Source: Chloroflexota bacterium
GTDB lineage: Bacteria; Chloroflexota; Anaerolineae; Aggregatilineales; Phototrophicaceae
Length of the DNA stretch: 54,066 bases
Assembly: GCA_014338005.1 (NCBI GenBank)
Contig: QUBZ01000019.1
Span: 1 to 54,066 of the forward strand
Direction: 5' to 3'
The position numbers and the translations under genes were made by a program. The notes below the pieces were generated by a model that was not told the DNA's origin, ran no database searches, and saw nothing but the letters and a program-made list of their open reading frames with translations. This document shows, piece after piece, positions 15,325-23,318 of this stretch; positions within the stretch are counted from its first letter, which is position 1; every line of letters begins with the position of its first letter.

Positions 15325-17418
15325 CTACTCCCCGCCGGTGCGGGTGGGGTCCTCGCGGGGCAGGGTGTCGCGGGTAATCATCTTGCCGGGCGGCACGCCG
15401 ATGAATTCCGGCAGGGTTCCCCCGGCCAGCAGCCGCACCGCCGCGTTAACCAGAATGCGCGCCGTTTCGATGCGCGACGACTGCACCGTACCGCGAAAAT
15501 AATATCCCTCCGCGATGTACTGCTGCGCCAGCAGTTCGCCGTCCACGCTGGTGATGATGACCTTATCCGGCGGGACGCCCGCCGCTTTAAGCGCGTCAAC
15601 CGCGCCGAACGCCCCGGCGTCGTTGATGCTGACGATCACGTTAAAATCCACGCCTTCTTCCAGCAGTTTGGCGACCGATTCTCTGCCGTTTTCCCGCGTG
15701 CCGCCCAGGAAGCGCCCGATAATGTTGGCGTCCGGCGCAAATTCCAGCAGGCCGTCCTCCATGCCATTCGCTCGCTGCACAATGTCCGGCAGGTCGGGGA
15801 AATCCAGCAGGATGACGTTGGCCTGGCCGCCCATCTCGCTGCGGATGATTTTGCCTGCCAGCCGGCCCGGCTCCAGCCCCAGGGCGTAGTTGTCGCCCGC
15901 CACCAGCACGCCGCCGTAGCTGGGCTGGTCGCCGGCGAAAAAGACCATCGGGATTTTAGCCGCCTGGGCGGCAGCCAGGGTATTCACCAGCAGGTTCGGG
16001 TCGAGCGTGCAGATAATCAGCGCGGTGGCATTATCGGTGCGGGCGCGCTCGATCTGCGTGATCTGTTTGTAGGGGTCGGCTTCGCTGTCGTACACGCGCA
16101 GTTCCAGGCCGTAGCGCGCGGCCTGATCGCGGATTTCCCGCGCGATGCCGGCATGAAACTCGCTGTCCAGCGTGCAGGCGACGTAGGCGATAAAACCGCG
16201 TTCGCCCAGCCGCCGCTGCACGATGGCGATTTCCTCCCCGCTGGGGATGACCTGCGAGGCCGGGCCGCTTTCACCGGCCCGCACCGTCGGCTGCGGCAGG
16301 GGGGTGGGCGTCCAGGCCGCCGCCACCGCCGTTTCCGTCAGCGCGGCTTCCAGCGCCGAGGCCGTTTCGGCCTGTATGGTGGCCGCCGCTGCCATCTGGC
16401 TGCTGGACATCAACCCCTGCACGACGACCGCGACCACCACCGCGACCACTACCAGCAGCAGCGCGCCGACGGCGAGGTAAAAACCGGGCCGCCGCTGCAC
16501 AATCAGCGTCGCCCGGCTGAGTTCGAGGATGTTGGGATTGGAACTGGGTTTAGAGGCCAGCAGATGATCGCTGCTGCCGACCGGGCGCCCCAGCGCGATG
16601 TCCAGCGCCCGCGACATTTCGACGGCGCTGTTATACCGTTTGGTGCGGTCTTTTTGCAGCGCGGCCATGATGACCATCTCAACTTCCAGCGGGATGTCCG
16701 GGTTCACCTGCGATGGCGGTGTGGGCGCTTTTTCCAGATGCTGGTAGATGATCGAAACCAGATCGCTGCTGGCCGTATCGAAGGGCAGCCGCCCGACGAG
16801 CATATTGTACAGGATGACACCCAGGCTGTAGATGTCGCTGCGATGATCGAGCGTTTCGCCGCGAAGCTGCTCCGGCGACATATAGGCCGGCGTGCCGACG
16901 ATTGTGCCGGTTTTGGTCAGTTCCAGCGAGCCTTCCGACAGTTTGGCGAGGCCGAAGTCGGTCAGGTAGGCATTGCCGGCGTCATCGAGCATGATGTTGC
17001 TGGGTTTCAGGTCGCGGTGGATGATACCTTTGCTGTGGGCGAAGGTCAGCCCCTGCGCCACCTGCTTGAAGATTTCTGCCGCGCGGTCGAAGTTCAGCCG
17101 TTCGGCGCGCATCAAATCGCCCAGCGTGCCGCCGCGCAGCCAGCGCATCGCCAGATAAGCCATTTCATCGTTAATGCCGTAGGCGTAAATCGGCAGAATG
17201 TGAATGTGTTCCAGGCGCGCGATGATTTCGGCTTCGTGGGCAAAACGCTGCCGGAACTCCTCGTGCTGTCCCTGGTTCAGGCGGATCACCTTGAGGGCGA
17301 CATGCCGGTTAATGGACGGTTGGTAGGCGCGGTAAACGGCGGCCATCGCGCCCTGCCCCAGGCGCTCCTCGATTACAAAATCGTCAATTCGTCTACCGAT
17401 CAAATCATCGTTTGGCAT
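15325..17418 (-). CDS. Transmembrane Ser/Thr protein kinase with extracellular sugar-binding-protein domain
   Basis: A 697-residue fusion. Residues ~12-275 form a Hanks-type kinase: glycine loop GQGAMAAVY (21-29), Lys43 in ALKVIRL, catalytic HRDLKPSN (134-141), DFG (154-156), and activation segment TKTGTIVGTPAYMSPEQL. One membrane helix (~312-335) follows. After an Ala/Thr-rich linker with PTPLPQPT, residues ~395-690 form a periplasmic-binding-protein domain of the ribose/Peripla_BP_4 type (TLDSEFHAGIAREIRDQAARYG, ATALIICTLDPN, NVIVSINDAGAFGAVDALKA, VIITSVDGE). The N-terminal kinase would be cytoplasmic and the binding domain outside. It probably reads an external sugar directly and signals by phosphorylation. 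It lies beside the GH31 and transporter genes. Confidence 0.9.
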   Translation of the reverse strand: MPNDDLIGRRIDDFVIEERLGQGAMAAVYRAYQPSINRHVALKVIRLNQGQHEEFRQRFAHEAEIIARLEHIHILPIYAYGINDEMAYLAMRWLRGGTLGDLMRAERLNFDRAAEIFKQVAQGLTFAHSKGIIHRDLKPSNIMLDDAGNAYLTDFGLAKLSEGSLELTKTGTIVGTPAYMSPEQLRGETLDHRSDIYSLGVILYNMLVGRLPFDTASSDLVSIIYQHLEKAPTPPSQVNPDIPLEVEMVIMAALQKDRTKRYNSAVEMSRALDIALGRPVGSSDHLLASKPSSNPNILELSRATLIVQRRPGFYLAVGALLLVVVAVVVAVVVQGLMSSSQMAAAATIQAETASALEAALTETAVAAAWTPTPLPQPTVRAGESGPASQVIPSGEEIAIVQRRLGERGFIAYVACTLDSEFHAGIAREIRDQAARYGLELRVYDSEADPYKQITQIERARTDNATALIICTLDPNLLVNTLAAAQAAKIPMVFFAGDQPSYGGVLVAGDNYALGLEPGRLAGKIIRSEMGGQANVILLDFPDLPDIVQRANGMEDGLLEFAPDANIIGRFLGGTRENGRESVAKLLEEGVDFNVIVSINDAGAFGAVDALKAAGVPPDKVIITSVDGELLAQQYIAEGYYFRGTVQSSRIETARILVNAAVRLLAGGTLPEFIGVPPGKMITRDTLPREDPTRTGGE

Positions 17419-17590
17419 ACCGGTTCCTTAATGTTGGGCGGGCAATGCCTGGGGATAAAATCCTCGACTATAGTATAGGCTATTCAATCTCGAATCGCCA
17501 GAAAATCATTAAATAACATTACAAATTACGATTGGGGCGGCGTGGGGCATTCGTAGCCAAACGGTCTATGTTCAACGCGCAACAAACCAT

Positions 17591-17596
17591 TATAAT
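17591..17596 (+). promoter_or_regulatory. -10 box for the C39-like peptidase gene
   Basis: TATAAT 32 bp upstream of the start at 17629. The -35 region (around 17568-17573) has no good match. The divergent kinase gene starts at 17418. Confidence 0.4.
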
Positions 17597-17628
17597 GCGA
17601 GCTAACGAGCAAGTGGCGAAGGTTAACG

Positions 17629-18693
17629 ATGAAAAAACGACATCTGGCCTGGTTGGTTTTATGGAGCATCGCGCTGCTGCCGGCGGCGGGCGCGCTGGCG
17701 CAGCAAGCCCCACCCCCGGCTTACGAAATGGCCGGCTTTACCCACATCCCGCAGCAGTGGAACAACTGCGGCCCCGCGACCCTGACGATGGGGCTGACTT
17801 ACTTCGGCGTCCCTGCCGACCAGAACCCGGCGGCCAGCTGGCTGAAGCCCAACCCGGAGGATGGCAACGTCAGCCCCTGGCAGATGGCCGACTATGTGAA
17901 TACGCAGCTTCCCGGCACGACGCGCGCCCTGGTGCGCGTGGGTGGCAGCCTGGAACGGCTCAAACAGTTGATCGCCGCCGATTTCCCGGTCATCATCGAA
18001 GCCGGTTACGACCCGGAACCGCAGCGCCTGGGCTGGATGGGCCATTACCTGCTGGTGATGGGTTATGACGACGGCGCGCGGTCGTTCAAAACGCAGGACA
18101 GCTACCTGGGGCCGAACATCAGCTACAGCTACGACCATATCGAGCAGTTCTGGCATCACTTTAACAACACCTATATCGTGCTGTACGACTTCTCCCGCGA
18201 GCAGGAGGCACTGGCGCTGCTGGGCGACGATGCCGACCAGACCCAGAATTACCTGAATGCCCTGGAACTGAACCGCCAGTGGGCGCTGGCGAACCCGAAC
18301 GACGCTTTCGCCTGGTTTAACCTGGGGACGAACTACGTGGCGCTGGCGAGCTTCGATGCCAGAGCTTACGAGTATGCCGCCGCCGCCTATGACCAGGCGC
18401 GTAATATCGGCCTGCCCTGGCGTATGATGTGGTATCAGTTCGGGCCGTATGAGGCTTATAACGCCGTCGGGCGCTACAACGACGTGATCGAACTGGCGCG
18501 CGTGCTGCTCAACGAACCTGGCACATCGCAGCATATCGAAGAAACCTACTATTACGCCGGCGTCGCCCGCGAAGGGCTGGGCGAGCGTGACCGCGCCCTG
18601 GCGAACTACCAGGAGGCGCTTAACCAGAATAAAAACTTCACCCCCGCCCGCGAGGCCATCAACCGCCTGCAAGCGGCGGCCAGCGGCGGTTAA
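17629..18693 (+). CDS. Exported C39-like cysteine peptidase with TPR repeats
   Basis: A 354-residue secreted protein. The signal peptide is MKKRHLAWLVLWSIALLPAA, with cleavage near GALAQ. A Peptidase_C39_2-like domain (~35-190) carries the catalytic Cys in QQWNNCGPATLTMGL, the His in GHYLLVMGYDD and the Asp in TQDSYLG. A run of TPR-like helices (~205-350) includes NPNDAFAWFNLGTNYVAL and ETYYYAGVAREGLGERDRAL. C39-fold proteins cleave leader peptides or bind peptides; this one lacks an ABC transporter, so its substrate is open. AAGG precedes the ATG. It is divergent from the kinase gene. Confidence 0.82.
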   Translation: MKKRHLAWLVLWSIALLPAAGALAQQAPPPAYEMAGFTHIPQQWNNCGPATLTMGLTYFGVPADQNPAASWLKPNPEDGNVSPWQMADYVNTQLPGTTRALVRVGGSLERLKQLIAADFPVIIEAGYDPEPQRLGWMGHYLLVMGYDDGARSFKTQDSYLGPNISYSYDHIEQFWHHFNNTYIVLYDFSREQEALALLGDDADQTQNYLNALELNRQWALANPNDAFAWFNLGTNYVALASFDARAYEYAAAAYDQARNIGLPWRMMWYQFGPYEAYNAVGRYNDVIELARVLLNEPGTSQHIEETYYYAGVAREGLGERDRALANYQEALNQNKNFTPAREAINRLQAAASGG

Positions 18694-18802
18694 GGCGGCT
18701 ACCCCATGCGCGCTGCCCCCGCCGCGCCGCCCCCATCACTGGACGATTCGGGCGAATCTTCGTACACTTGAGGAGACGGGTTGCATAAGCGGGGGATGCG
18801 GA

Positions 18803-19558
18803 ATGTCGAGCATAACCGATATTAACCTCAAAGTCCTGGTCATGGATACGGACTTTTACGCCCTGCACGCCATCAACGGCTTCCTGGCCTGGGATCGCCG
18901 GACGCGCGTTACCAATTTGTCCGAAACCGTGCGGCAGATGTGGGCTTACATCGAACGCACGCCGCTGGCCGAACACCCGGACGTGGTGCTGCTGGAGGCC
19001 GATCACATCGGCGGGCCGGCGGAACTCCGCCGGGTGATAAACCGGCTTCACGATTTGATCGAGAAAGTTCGGGTCATCTGCCTGGCGCAAATCGCCGACC
19101 CGGCACTGGTCGAAGCGGCTGCCGAAGCCGGCGCGGCGGGTTTTCTGCTCAAGCAGGAGGTGCGTCTGCAAATCGCCTGGGCGATTGTTTACGCCCTCAA
19201 ACACGATTTTATTGTGACCGCCGGCATCGCTAAAGCTTGCCAACACCTCACCAACCGGCGCGTGCTGCGCGCCAACGCCCTGCCGGAGATGCGGAAATTC
19301 CCGGAACTAACCGACCGCATCCGGCAGGCTATCAAACTGTGCGTTGTAGAAGGGATGCCGGCCCATCTGGCCGCCGACGAGATGGGCATCAGCCTGCACA
19401 CCATACGCGGTTATATCAAAGAAGGTTATCGCATCCTGGAAGCCTACGACGAAACCGAGTACCCGGTGGATATGACGCCCCAGGAGCGGGCTTTCATGCG
19501 TTTTACCGCATTTGAGGAAGACCGGAGCGAACGGCCTCCCTACGCATCCAACCACTAA
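18803..19558 (+). CDS. Atypical response regulator with C-terminal HTH
   Basis: A 251-residue cytoplasmic protein. The N-terminal ~130 residues have a receiver-like pattern: LKVLVMDTDFYALHAINGFL, then VVLLEADHIGG, VICLAQIADPALV and AAAEAGAAGFLLKQEV. The phospho-acceptor Asp is replaced (VLLEAD, Glu/Ala at the position), while the conserved Lys is retained (LLKQE). The C-terminal part has a sigma-region-4/LuxR-like HTH, MPAHLAADEMGISLHTIRGYI. The start at 18803 has GGGGGA 7 nt upstream. It may therefore work without phosphorylation or bind DNA constitutively. No histidine kinase is adjacent. Confidence 0.7.
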   Translation: MSSITDINLKVLVMDTDFYALHAINGFLAWDRRTRVTNLSETVRQMWAYIERTPLAEHPDVVLLEADHIGGPAELRRVINRLHDLIEKVRVICLAQIADPALVEAAAEAGAAGFLLKQEVRLQIAWAIVYALKHDFIVTAGIAKACQHLTNRRVLRANALPEMRKFPELTDRIRQAIKLCVVEGMPAHLAADEMGISLHTIRGYIKEGYRILEAYDETEYPVDMTPQERAFMRFTAFEEDRSERPPYASNH

Positions 19559-19565
19559 CGTCCGC

Positions 19566-21038
19566 TTAGGGCGTTTCAAACGTCATCCCCGGCAGGGCGG
19601 CGATGCAGGCATCATCCGGCGGGCGGGTCGGGTCGTCCAGGAAAGCCAGCGTCATTTGCAGGCCGCAGGCGTTGGAGCGCACGACGCCATGCCCCACGCC
19701 GGGGAACTCGAAAAAGTGGCCGTTTTCCAGCGTGTCGGCGGCCAGCCGTCCCCATTCCGGCGGTGTGATCGGGTCGAACTGGCCGGAAAGCACCAGCGCC
19801 GGTATATCGCTGGTCACGGCTTCGTCTTCATAAGGGGCGGCAGCCGGCGCGCCCCAGCGTTCGCACAAGGCATACAGGCCGCGCATGTCGCGCTCGTAAC
19901 CGGGGCGCAGGCGTGCTTCCAGGGCCGCCCCGGCCTCCAGCGCCCGGTCAAGCGTCGAAAAAGATACTTCTTCGCCGCACTGAACGGTGTAATAAAACCC
20001 TTCGCTCAGGCCATATGAGCGCCCCAGGTAGTCATCGATCATCGGCCTCAGCCAGCGCATCTGTCCGTCACGAATGCCGTAGATCATCTGGGGAATGCGC
20101 GGGATTTCGTCCGCGCGATACAGCCGGTTAAAGACCATGTTCGCTACCAGATCGCCGTTGACGTACACCCTGCCGGGCAGCCGCACATCCAGCGGTTCGG
20201 CGTTCAGCCGCTCCACCAGGCTGTAAAACACCTCCGGCAGATCGGGAAAGGTCTTGCTGCAAGCGGCGTCCGCCGCGCAGGCCGCGAACAGACGCTCGAA
20301 GGCCTGCTGCTGGTGCGGCGCAAGCGTCTCGAACAGGTTGACCTGAAGCGGATAGACCGAATCCAGGATGACGCTGCGAATGCCTTCAGGCCGGTCGCGC
20401 AGGGCGGTGAGCGCCAGCCGGCTGCCGTAGGATACCCCCAGCAAATTCCACGATTCGTACCCCAGGGCGCGGCGCAGGTCGTCCAGGTCGGCGGCGCTGA
20501 TGGCGCTGCTGTAGGCGTTCAGGTTCAGCCCGCGCCGTTCCAGCGTTTCGCGGCAGTCGCCCAATGCCTGATACTCTAGTTCGAGGGCTTCATCCGGCGT
20601 GCGCGGCTGGCCGAGGATGGCCGGATAAAGGCGTTCCAGGCCGGGGCAGTCCAGCGACGGGCGCGACGTGCCGACGCCGCGCTGTTCGTAGAGGATGAAA
20701 TCGCGCGTTTTGAGGAATTCGGCATAGTTCGGGCGGAAGGTATAGTCGGGATATTCGAGCGCCTGCCCGCCGGGGCCGCCCACCAGCAGCACCACCGGGT
20801 CGGGCGCGGGCGTTTCGCCGACGCTGTGGAAAATTGCCACCGGCAGCCGGATGCCCGGCCCGTCCGGGTTGGCGCGGTCTTCCGGCACGACGACATAACC
20901 ACAGTCCACGTTTATTCCATCCGGCGCTTTGAAGGCGCAGGGCTGCGGCACGAAGGCAGGCGGCGCGTCCTGCGCCCCGGCGGCAGCCGGCAGCAGCGCC
21001 AGGCCGATCAACAGGGCGGTTAATAACCGTGCTGGCAT
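19566..21038 (-). CDS. Exported alpha/beta hydrolase, TAP-like (tripeptidyl aminopeptidase type)
   Basis: A ~490-residue secreted hydrolase. The signal peptide is MPARLLTALLIGLALLPAAA, with cleavage near GAQ. The core includes CGYVVVPEDRANPDGPGIRL, VVLLVGGPGGQALE (oxyanion region), ILYEQRGVGTSRPSLDCP, the nucleophile elbow LLGVSYGSRLAL, an inserted cap domain, and the C-terminal TAP-like block with the acid in LSGQFDPITPPEWG and the His in FPGVGHGVVRSNACG. The family cleaves N-terminal residues from peptides or acts as proline iminopeptidases. The start at 21038 has GAGGAA 7 nt upstream. It is a paralog of the gene at 23319-24806. Confidence 0.88.
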   Translation of the reverse strand: MPARLLTALLIGLALLPAAAGAQDAPPAFVPQPCAFKAPDGINVDCGYVVVPEDRANPDGPGIRLPVAIFHSVGETPAPDPVVLLVGGPGGQALEYPDYTFRPNYAEFLKTRDFILYEQRGVGTSRPSLDCPGLERLYPAILGQPRTPDEALELEYQALGDCRETLERRGLNLNAYSSAISAADLDDLRRALGYESWNLLGVSYGSRLALTALRDRPEGIRSVILDSVYPLQVNLFETLAPHQQQAFERLFAACAADAACSKTFPDLPEVFYSLVERLNAEPLDVRLPGRVYVNGDLVANMVFNRLYRADEIPRIPQMIYGIRDGQMRWLRPMIDDYLGRSYGLSEGFYYTVQCGEEVSFSTLDRALEAGAALEARLRPGYERDMRGLYALCERWGAPAAAPYEDEAVTSDIPALVLSGQFDPITPPEWGRLAADTLENGHFFEFPGVGHGVVRSNACGLQMTLAFLDDPTRPPDDACIAALPGMTFETP

Positions 21039-21299
21039 ATCTATTCCTCGTTTGGTGGAGGCACGCGGCAGGTGTGCCACAAAACAGGCCGCTGCCTATA
21101 CTATCGCCAGCCGCCCCGCCGGGTTCAAATGCCGGGCGGGCGTACCCGACACGAGCGAAATAAAGAGTCTCCAGATGCGCGCTGTTTATTTGTGGCGCGG
21201 ACAAAAACGCTGGTTTTCTTCCAATTTTGCAGTAAATCATTCCCATGATCCGTTTTACCATTAACTGAGCGATCCGACCGACATGGAGGCACTTTGAAC

Positions 21300-21896
21300 A
21301 TGCGTGAGCATGTCTCGCCAGAAGCGTTATCACCCGATGAGGAGCGCGATCTCATTTTGCGGCTGCCCGATCAGCCGGACGGATTCCGACGCTTGTATCG
21401 TCACTACAGCCCGCGTGTGTTTAATTACGTGGTCTATCGGGTGGGGAGTAAGCAGGACGCGGAAGATCTGACCGCCGACATTTTCCTCAAGGTCATCGAG
21501 GCGATTATGCGCTTCGCGTATCGCGGGGTGGGGTCATTTGCGACATGGGTGTTTCGCATCGCCCATAATGCGGTACAGGATTTTTACCGCGCGAACCTGC
21601 GTTACGAACCCGTTGATCTGGACAATCTGCCGGAAATCCAGAGCCATGAGCTGCTGCCGGAGGAGATGTTTGCCCGCAAGGAACAATTCGCGCATTTACG
21701 ACAGGCCCTCATTACACTGTCGCCGCGCCGCCAGGAGGTCATCACACTGCGCTTTTTCGCGGGCTTGCGTAACCACGAAATCGCCGAGGTGCTGAACCTC
21801 GATGAACACGCCGTCGCCAGCCACTTGTGCCGGGGCTTAGAAGACCTGGCGCACAAGTTTCAAGCAGAGGAATTGAAAGGAGGCCGCAGTAAATGA
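21300..21896 (+). CDS. ECF-type RNA polymerase sigma factor
   Basis: A 198-residue sigma factor with region 2 (FRRLYRHYSPRVFNYVVYRV, DAEDLTADIFLKVIEAI, ATWVFRIAHNAVQDFYR) and region 4 (LITLSPRRQEVITLRFFAGL, HEIAEVLNLDEHAVASHLC). Regions 1.1, 1.2 and 3 are absent, as expected for this group. GGAGG lies at 21285-21289; the ATG at 21300 (10 nt) is chosen, while a TTG two codons upstream (4 nt) is possible. The stop overlaps the next start (ATGA), so the membrane protein that follows is translationally coupled and is the likely controlling partner. Confidence 0.88.
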   Translation: MREHVSPEALSPDEERDLILRLPDQPDGFRRLYRHYSPRVFNYVVYRVGSKQDAEDLTADIFLKVIEAIMRFAYRGVGSFATWVFRIAHNAVQDFYRANLRYEPVDLDNLPEIQSHELLPEEMFARKEQFAHLRQALITLSPRRQEVITLRFFAGLRNHEIAEVLNLDEHAVASHLCRGLEDLAHKFQAEELKGGRSK

Positions 21897-22984
21897 ATCC
21901 CCAGCCTGACAACGAACTGCTTAAGCAAGTGGATCATGTTCTGGATCAGGCGACAACCGGCGACCAGGCTGTCGTGAATCATCTCGCGCACACGCAGCCC
22001 CGCATTGATTCAGGATTTCAGAATACGCTCGAAGAACGGCTGCTGGCGAAACTTAAAGCGCAGCACGCGCAGCCGGTCGCCGCCCATTTCCATTCAGATA
22101 CGCAAGAGGAGCCTAAAGTTATGCACACAGTTACAGCCGCTTATGTATTGCCTCATGTAATGCTCAAACGTCAGACCGAGGCAAGATCATTCTCTTACCT
22201 GACGTGGGCAGCCGCCGCCGTCGCCGTGATCCTGATCGGCGGACTGATGTTTGGTTTATCCAATGGAGGCAGACCGCCGGCCCTTTCCGGCACCTCATCA
22301 ACCGCCGTCGCCCAAACCCTGGAAACGGTTCAGCTTGTGATCGCCACTCAGGACATCATTGCCGGAACTGTTATCACCGATGATCTCGTCGGCGTGGTGA
22401 GCCTTTCGGCGGCAGATATGGCGGAACTGCGTATCTCTCAGCCGGGGCGCGAGTTCTTCAGTGATGTCGCGCAAGTCATCGGACAGCCTGCGGCTGTTGA
22501 TATTTTCTGGTTTAGCCCGATTGACAGCCTGTCGCTCGGCGAGCCGGTTGATCTGTGCGATTTACCCGGCGCTTATTGTCCCGAAGTTCCAGAAGGGTAT
22601 TCGACAATCGGTTTGCCGACCGATGCAGGTCTCCTGGCCGACGTTATTCAGGGGTTAAAGATCGGTGATCGGGTTGGTGTGCTGGCGATTGCCGGCGGGC
22701 AGATCAAAGTGATCGTTAAAAATGTCCTGCTGGCGGATATTCAGGACAACATGGTGATACTTGCGGCCCCTACCTGGCAGCATCTCATTCTGATCGGCCT
22801 GTACCGCACAGGCGAACCCTACGCGCTTCGTCTGTATACAGGCGCGGCGGCGGCAGATATGACCCCTGTGGAATACACGTTTACATCGCCTGAACCGCTG
22901 CCGCAAGATTACACTTTCGACCTGATTGTCGGTCTGCCGGACTCCAAAGGTTATCAGATGGTTGATTTGCCGGCCCCCCTTTAA
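21893..22984 (+). CDS. Membrane-anchored SAF-domain (CpaB/RcpC-like) protein, putative anti-sigma partner
   Basis: A 363-residue protein. The N-terminal ~98 residues are soluble and helical (DNELLKQVDHVLDQA, FQNTLEERLLAKLKAQ), resembling the cytoplasmic part of anti-sigma-like proteins. One membrane helix follows (~101-123, YLTWAAAAVAVILIGGLMFG). Outside lies a SAF-like domain (VQLVIATQDIIAGTVITDDL) and an RcpC/CpaB-like part (GDRVGVLAIAGGQIKVIVKN). Overlap with the ECF sigma gene suggests that it holds or releases that sigma factor; this is inference. The frame ends just after a C6 run (22974-22979), and family-like sequence continues in the +1 frame to 23162, so the true C-terminus may be frameshifted. 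Confidence 0.75.
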   Translation: MNPQPDNELLKQVDHVLDQATTGDQAVVNHLAHTQPRIDSGFQNTLEERLLAKLKAQHAQPVAAHFHSDTQEEPKVMHTVTAAYVLPHVMLKRQTEARSFSYLTWAAAAVAVILIGGLMFGLSNGGRPPALSGTSSTAVAQTLETVQLVIATQDIIAGTVITDDLVGVVSLSAADMAELRISQPGREFFSDVAQVIGQPAAVDIFWFSPIDSLSLGEPVDLCDLPGAYCPEVPEGYSTIGLPTDAGLLADVIQGLKIGDRVGVLAIAGGQIKVIVKNVLLADIQDNMVILAAPTWQHLILIGLYRTGEPYALRLYTGAAAADMTPVEYTFTSPEPLPQDYTFDLIVGLPDSKGYQMVDLPAPL

Positions 22985-23003
22985 TCATATCCAGGCGACA
23001 GCA

Positions 23004-23162
23004 ATGGATACCCTGCTTCAATTCTGGTTCAAGGATATTAAGGTGATGGGTATTGAGAACGAGACCACAGTCACAATACAGCTGCCGAAAGCGGATGCCG
23101 AAAATCTTGACTATCTGATAAGCATCGGCGCAAAACTGACTTTCGTGCCAGATGGAGGCTAG
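23004..23162 (+). pseudogene. Out-of-frame C-terminal segment of the SAF-domain protein (or a separate 52-aa ORF)
   Basis: From the C6 run at 22974-22979, the +1 frame reads without a stop to 23162. It contains MDTLLQFWFKDIKVMGIENE, ETTVTIQLPKADAENLDYLI and GAKLTFV. The last block resembles the repeated 'VTL...PQDA..L.YL...GA.I.L' unit of CpaB/RcpC-type proteins, a unit also present once in frame upstream. A one-base insertion in the C run would join both parts into a ~416-residue protein. The ATG at 23004 has no good ribosome-binding site. It could be a real frameshift, programmed slippage or a sequencing error. Confidence 0.5.
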
Positions 23163-23222
23163 GGCAGACTTTTACCGATCATATAACGCAGGCTCGATGA
23201 GCTGAAACTATATCGGGAACGC

Positions 23223-23250
23223 AAGGGGGCGCGGCACTCTGCACCCCCTT
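23223..23250 (+). terminator. Terminator-like hairpin after the sigma/SAF operon
   Basis: AAGGGGG (23223-23229) pairs with CCCCCTT (23244-23250), with an inner GC/GC pair and one mismatch, around an 8-nt loop. The T-tract is poor (accctatctt). It lies between convergent genes. Confidence 0.5.
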
Positions 23251-23318
23251 ACCCTATCTTCGCGCCGACAGGCAGGCATTTTAACCCCTCAATTCGGCTT
23301 ATGAGCAGGTTCAGATGT

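Noticed and set aside
15229..17478. Long open frame on the plus strand opposite the kinase gene
   Set aside because: Its translation is Arg/Gly/His-rich with no domain, while the minus strand encodes a complete kinase-PBP fusion. It is a GC-driven shadow.
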